A DNA stretch of 64,000 nt from ZC4RG20 sp036381515 (lineage in GTDB: Bacteria; Pseudomonadota; Gammaproteobacteria; Steroidobacterales; Rariloculaceae). The stretch spans positions 59,375 to 123,374 of the forward strand of contig DASVCR010000015.1 in the NCBI GenBank assembly GCA_036381515.1. Reading direction: 5' to 3'. Below the pieces are notes generated by a model, which did not search any database, had not been told where the DNA came from, and saw only the letters and a program-made list of their open reading frames with translations. Numbering within the stretch: position 1 is the first letter of the stretch; each line of letters opens with the position of its first letter. Both the position numbers and the translations under genes were made by a program. Below, piece by piece: positions 59,931 through 64,000 of the stretch.

Positions 59931-62804
59931 TCAAAGCTGCGCGTTGAAGCCGATGTAGAACGCGCGCCCGTCGATGTCGTACACGGACGGGTTCGTGTTG
60001 ATGCCGACGTCGCCGTACTTCGTGAGCTGTCCGAGGATGCACGGCTGCCGGTCGAACAGGTTGTTCACGCCGAGGAACGCGTTGATCCTGTCGGAGAACT
60101 CATAGCTCACGCGCGCGTCGTTGTACACCCGCATGCTGCACGTGTTCGCCTCCTCGGGCAGCGGATTACCGAGCACGTCGATGTTCTCGAAGCCCGGCTC
60201 GTTGCTGTCCTTCACCTCGTCGATCACCGATATTCGCCAGTCGACGTTGAAGCGGTCGAGGCCGTAGTTCAGGTTGATGTTCATGCGGTTCTTCGGGAAC
60301 TCGACCTCGCCGTCCTCCTTGTTGACGTCGCCCGAGACGATGGCGGTCACGAGGTACTCGCGCAGATAGCTGTACAGGACGCTCATGCCGAGGCTTCCTG
60401 GGCCGACGTCCATCGTGTACGCGAGCTCGAGATCGAGGCCGGACGTCTCGATCCGCTCCTCGTTGACCGGCGAGCGGTTGACTTCGATCAGCGGGCCCGC
60501 CGTTGGATCGCGCCGCAGCCGGCCGCCGCACTCGGGATCGAACGCGGCCGGATCGACGTCGAAGCAGCGGAGCGCCGTGTCGCTGCGGCTCACGAACGTG
60601 ATCGCGTCGTCGACCTCGATGTCGTACCAGTCCGCCGCGAGGGAGAGGTTCTGGATCGCGGACGGCGTCCAGACGATGCCGACCGTGAAGGCGTCCGCGG
60701 TTTCCTCCTGGACGTTCGGGTTGCCGCTGTCGAACCCGCCGGTGCTCTGCGCTTCGACCTGCGTGAGCGTGAACGCGCCGTCCTGCGCGATGCGGTTCGC
60801 GATCGCGGGGATCGACCGGCAGTTCTCGGCGACGCGGCCCGGCGTCGTCGCGTCCACGCCGGCGCACGGGTCAGTCAGCGTTTCGAACGTCTCGCCCGGC
60901 CCGGAGAACAGGTCGGCGACGTTCGGCGCGCGCACCGACTCCGAAACCGTCGCGCGGAACCTCAGCGTGTCGAAAGCCGGGGAGTCGATGCCGATCTTCC
61001 ACGTGCTGACGTTGCCGACCGTCGAGTAGTCGCCGGTGCGGGCCGCGACCTCGAACGCGAGCCGCTCGAGCACGGGGAGCCGGATCTCGCCGAAGGCCTC
61101 GGTCACGTCGTAGCTGCCGTCCGTCGCGAACTGCCGGTTCGACGTCGTGATGCCCGCCTGCGCGGTCGCGTCCGGAATCTCGCGGCCTTGCTCCTCGCGG
61201 TACTCGAGGCCGACCGCGTACGCGACCTCGCCGCCCGCGAGGGACCAGCGCGTGTCGCCCGACAGCGCGGCGCCGACGACGAGCTGCTCGACCTCCGAGT
61301 TCAGGTTCTGCGGCGTGCGCAGGTACTCGACCGCCTCGGGCGAGATCGTGTTCGGGCCAAAGACGTTGAGCGGCACGCAGCCGAGGAGTCGTGCGGTCGG
61401 GTCCGCGCACACCAGCGTGCCGTTCTCCTCGACGACGTCGAGCGCAAAGCGTGCCCGCTCTCGGTTGATGCCGACGTTGTCGACCTGCTCGACGTCGGTC
61501 TTGCCCCACGTCGAGAACAGGTTGAACGTGAGAAGGTCACTGAGCTCGACGTCGAGGTTCGCGGCGACGCGCAGCGTCGTCCGATCGATGTCGCTGCCGC
61601 GCGGGCCGAATTCGGTGATCCGGCGCGCGGTGTTGTTCAACCCGAGCTGGTTCAGGTTCGTGATGCCGTCCGCGAGCAGGTTCTGGCGCAGCAGCTCGGG
61701 AAGGAGCGGGGAGCTCGCGACGTCGAGGCCGCCGGTGCCGCCTCGATCGATGTCCCAGACGTGATCGTTCAGGTCGAACGGGAAAGGCTCGAACTCGGTC
61801 TGGATGTTCACCTCGGACCAGTTCACGTCGAGCGAGACGTCGATGCCGTCCCCGAGCTCGTAGCGGGCGCCGGCCGCGGCGAGCCGCCGCTGGACCGGCG
61901 ATGCGAGATCACGTACGGACGCGCGGTTGTACGCGTTGCCGGCAGCCGGATCGCCGCCGGTGTTGTCGATATAGGGCTCGCCCGTGCCGAGGTAGTCCCC
62001 GAAGCGCCCTTCGGGCGGGAAGCTCGAGCCGAGGTAGAGCCAGCCCGGTCCGCCCGCTTCCTCCGGAAAGTACGCGAGGTCGAGCGCGGAGAACGACCGG
62101 TCGGACGCCTTCATGCCCTCGTCGTTCGAGTAGCCGAACGAGACCCACGCGTTGCCTCGGTCGAAGTTCGAGCCGACCGTCAGGGCCGCGTCGACGCGCT
62201 CCCGGTCGCCTTCGGTCGGCGTGTAGCCTTGAGTCGAGATCTCGACGCCCTCGAAGTCGTCGCGCAGGATGATGTTGACGACGCCGGCGACCGCATCCGA
62301 GCCGTAGACGGCCGACGTGCCGCCCGTGAGGATCTCGACGCGCTCGATCATGTGCACCGGGATCGAGTTCAGATCGACCGCGTAGCCCGCCGAGGGGCTC
62401 AGGCCCGACACGAAGCGCTGGCCGTTCACGAGCACGAGCGTGCGCTCGCTGCCCAGGTTGCGCAGCGCCGTCAACTGCAGCGCCGACGCGTTCACCGAGA
62501 AGACTTCGTTCGAGCTGTTGACCTCGGAGATCGTCTGCGGGATGCGCGCGAGATACTCGCCGAGGTTGGTCGCGCCGACGGCCTGGATCTGCGCGGCATC
62601 GATCGAGGTGACGGGCGCGGGCGTCGTGAACGTGTTGCGCGCAATCCGCGAGCCCGTGACGAGCACTTCCTCCTGGACGCCCGTGGGCTCCTGCGCGGCG
62701 CTGCCCACGGCGACCAGCGCGGCGACTCCGACGACGACCGAGCGCTCCCCGTTTCGACGCAGCCCGCGACGAACGGCCTTCAGTACGGCGGTATGGCCCG
62801 ACAT
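59931..62804 (-). CDS. TonB-dependent receptor, plug-and-barrel type
   Basis: 957 residues, outer-membrane. The signal peptide (VVVGVAALVAVGSAAQEP) is followed by a TonB-box and plug opening (EEVLVTGSRIARNTFTTPAP), plug motif RTLVLVNGQRFVSGLSPSAG and VEILTGGTSAVYGSDAVAGV, then a large beta-barrel that ends YDIDGRAFYIGFNAQL (C-terminal Phe-x-Leu type signal). Two Cys-rich loops (ADPTARLLGCVP; NCRSIPAIANRI) lie in extracellular positions. It imports a siderophore, vitamin, sugar or peptide by TonB; the substrate is unclear. The start at 62804 has GGGAG upstream. Confidence 0.93.
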   Translation of the reverse strand: MSGHTAVLKAVRRGLRRNGERSVVVGVAALVAVGSAAQEPTGVQEEVLVTGSRIARNTFTTPAPVTSIDAAQIQAVGATNLGEYLARIPQTISEVNSSNEVFSVNASALQLTALRNLGSERTLVLVNGQRFVSGLSPSAGYAVDLNSIPVHMIERVEILTGGTSAVYGSDAVAGVVNIILRDDFEGVEISTQGYTPTEGDRERVDAALTVGSNFDRGNAWVSFGYSNDEGMKASDRSFSALDLAYFPEEAGGPGWLYLGSSFPPEGRFGDYLGTGEPYIDNTGGDPAAGNAYNRASVRDLASPVQRRLAAAGARYELGDGIDVSLDVNWSEVNIQTEFEPFPFDLNDHVWDIDRGGTGGLDVASSPLLPELLRQNLLADGITNLNQLGLNNTARRITEFGPRGSDIDRTTLRVAANLDVELSDLLTFNLFSTWGKTDVEQVDNVGINRERARFALDVVEENGTLVCADPTARLLGCVPLNVFGPNTISPEAVEYLRTPQNLNSEVEQLVVGAALSGDTRWSLAGGEVAYAVGLEYREEQGREIPDATAQAGITTSNRQFATDGSYDVTEAFGEIRLPVLERLAFEVAARTGDYSTVGNVSTWKIGIDSPAFDTLRFRATVSESVRAPNVADLFSGPGETFETLTDPCAGVDATTPGRVAENCRSIPAIANRIAQDGAFTLTQVEAQSTGGFDSGNPNVQEETADAFTVGIVWTPSAIQNLSLAADWYDIEVDDAITFVSRSDTALRCFDVDPAAFDPECGGRLRRDPTAGPLIEVNRSPVNEERIETSGLDLELAYTMDVGPGSLGMSVLYSYLREYLVTAIVSGDVNKEDGEVEFPKNRMNINLNYGLDRFNVDWRISVIDEVKDSNEPGFENIDVLGNPLPEEANTCSMRVYNDARVSYEFSDRINAFLGVNNLFDRQPCILGQLTKYGDVGINTNPSVYDIDGRAFYIGFNAQL

Positions 62805-63001
62805 CTTGCTTCTCCCGCAAAATGCGTACCGCCGCTCCTCGGTTCCAGCAGAATCCCTTTCCGGGATCCGAAAGCCGTGCGGTACCCCCGGCAGCAACCG
62901 TAGCGCGTCCTGCGCCTCGGCGCAGGACTACAAGATCCGTGCCAGATTTTGTTGCCGCGGGGCTACCCGCCCGACCGCGGGGTTGCGCGATCGGGCGACG
63001 G

Positions 63002-63430
63002 TCAGGCCTTTCTCCCCTCGATCTCCGTGCGTATGCGCTCCTCCTGCTCGCGCAGCTCGGGTGTGAACGCCTCGCCGAAATCCTCTGCCGTGTAGAGCGG
63101 CCGGATCTCGATCTCGGACTCCTCCGGCATCGGATTCGGGCAGCGCTTGACCCAATCGATCGCGTGCTCCATCGAGTCGACCTCCCAGAGCCAGTAGCCC
63201 GCGACGAGCTCCTTCGTTTCGGTGAACGGTCCGTCGATGACCTGCCTGCGGCTTCCGGAGAAGCGCACCCGAACGCCCTCCGAGCTCGGCTTGAGCCCCT
63301 CGCCGGCGAGCATGATGCCGGCGCGGGCGAGCTCCTCGTTGTACTTGCCCATCGCTGCGAACAGCTCCTGGCTTGGCAGCTCGCCGCGTTCGGAGCTCGG
63401 GGTGGCTTTGACCAGCACCATGACTTTCAT
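63002..63430 (-). CDS. YCII-related (DGPF domain) protein
   Basis: 142 residues. MKVMVLVKATPSSERGELPS then VIDGPFTETKELVAGYWLWE carries the DGPF motif of the YCII family, a dimeric alpha/beta fold found near sigma factors and in small enzymes. The function is unknown. The ATG at 63430 has GAGGAG in front. Confidence 0.85.
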   Translation of the reverse strand: MKVMVLVKATPSSERGELPSQELFAAMGKYNEELARAGIMLAGEGLKPSSEGVRVRFSGSRRQVIDGPFTETKELVAGYWLWEVDSMEHAIDWVKRCPNPMPEESEIEIRPLYTAEDFGEAFTPELREQEERIRTEIEGRKA

Positions 63431-63853
63431 CGGAATCTCCTCGCTTGCTTGAATCGGTTCGCCGCGCAGCCCGCGGCTTGCTTTACAGTCGAACCGGAGC
63501 GGGACGAATCGACATCGGAATCGGTCGGCAATCGGCCTTGCGGCTGGAGACGTCTCCGAACGACGTTCTGCGGCGCGGCCGGGCGCAGGAAGGTCGAGAG
63601 GCTGTACGGAGGTGGTCCCGGCGGCCGCCCGGATTTCGCGGCTGACCTCCAGGCTCGAGCGAAGGCGATGGTCGGATTCGTCTGGCGGAGAGGGAGACGG
63701 CCTTCTTCGAAGTGCACGCCGTGGCGATCCGCTGCAATACCCGCCGGAGATTCAGTGTCTTAGCGTTCCCCCTGGAGTGCCACCTATCGCACCTTGTCGC
63801 GACTAAGTGCGGATGCTATGTTGGGTCCGACGTGGAGTCAAGGCACGGGCCCC
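63431..63853. other. Gap before the integrase gene
   Basis: About 420 bases with no confident gene on either strand. It separates the YCII gene from a P4-type integrase. No tRNA was found, and no clear direct repeat with the other window sequence was seen, so an attachment site here cannot be located from this window alone. Confidence 0.4.
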
Positions 63854-64000
63854 ATGCCAAAGCGCGTCAAGGAACTGTCCGCCTTCCAGGTCCGCCGCAT
63901 CAAGCGACCCGGACTTCATGCCGTTGGGGGCGTGACCGGACTCTATCTCCAGGTGAAGCCGCCGAATCGGCGAAGCTGGATCTTGCGGGCGACGATAGGC
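63854..64000 (+). CDS. P4-type tyrosine integrase, N-terminal fragment (cut by window edge)
   Basis: 49 residues, truncated at the window end. MPKRVKELSAFQVRRIKRPG followed by LHAVGGVTGLYLQVKPP then RRSWILRA is the arm-type DNA-binding domain (DUF4102) that starts integrases of P4-like prophages and genomic islands. This marks the left edge of an integrated element extending beyond 64 kb. The catalytic Arg-His-Arg-Tyr residues are outside the window. Confidence 0.88.
   Translation, partial: MPKRVKELSAFQVRRIKRPGLHAVGGVTGLYLQVKPPNRRSWILRATIG

Noticed and set aside
63427..63717. Small gene of 96 codons on the minus strand before the integrase
   Set aside because: Arg/Pro/Ser-rich translation, no ribosome site, no similarity recognised; left as an intergenic gap.

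Overview
The window is 64 kb of very GC-rich bacterial chromosome with strong G/C preference at third codon positions. The gene content (CIO-type cytochrome bd, a TonB-dependent receptor whose plug opens with a VTGSRI-type motif, isovaleryl-CoA dehydrogenase/methylcrotonyl-CoA carboxylase, tandem DUF6644-like membrane proteins, a DUF6152-like exported protein, two ECF sigma factor operons) suggests a Gram-negative aerobe, most likely a gammaproteobacterium of the Steroidobacter/Woeseia/Xanthomonadales kind. That placement is inference. No rRNA, tRNA or CRISPR array was recognised. Almost all of the window is ordinary chromosome; a P4-type tyrosine integrase begins at the extreme right edge.

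Layout: 0-5 kb holds cydAB and a GMC dehydrogenase with its small Tat-exported partner. 5-15 kb is a run of mostly secreted or membrane proteins of poorly characterised families (DUF4870, DUF1080, a ~450-residue exported protein, DUF6152, two DUF6644, a zinc metallopeptidase, DUF4159, a dienelactone hydrolase, a two-domain VOC protein). 15-17 kb holds ahpC-ahpD behind an unusually AT-rich leader, then a DUF72 gene. 17.9-19.4 kb is a single gene fusing a flavodoxin-fold quinone reductase to a UbiA prenyltransferase. 19.5-23.4 kb is a tightly coupled operon: ECF sigma factor, a membrane protein with a dockerin-like calcium loop, a cohesin-like secreted protein, and a VIT/VWA lipoprotein. 24-28.8 kb holds ppiB, a CoA ligase/CoA transferase pair, an exported methyltransferase and an intradiol dioxygenase. 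28.9-31 kb is a second ECF sigma operon whose partner fuses a zinc-finger anti-sigma domain to a bactofilin-like repeat and membrane helices. 32-38.8 kb holds two ABC export systems (ABC-2 type and MacAB type). 38.8-39.5 kb is a repeat-dense island containing the decayed tail of a second macB-like gene. 39.5-47 kb holds a DASS transporter, a geranylgeranyl-reductase/cis-prenyltransferase pair, a LysR regulator, an amidase and a beta-helix protein. 47.4-50.5 kb holds a methyltransferase and a split LigD (polymerase and ligase as convergent genes). 50.5-59.3 kb is a nine-gene minus-strand operon for branched-chain keto acid/leucine oxidation, faced by an Lrp-type regulator. 59.9-63.4 kb is a TonB-dependent receptor and a YCII protein.

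A palindromic repeat family (core GTGTCAGACACC, often flanking T/A tracts) and a related core (GGGGTCAGAGCCC) recur at gene ends at about 2.4, 17.6, 28.8, 31.9 and 38.8-39.4 kb. The most interesting system is the sigma/dockerin/cohesin/VIT-VWA operon, which reads like a transmembrane signalling or surface-assembly unit using a cohesin-dockerin contact in the periplasm. Other unusual items are the quinone reductase-UbiA fusion, the GGR/cis-prenyltransferase pair, and the zinc-finger/bactofilin fusion.
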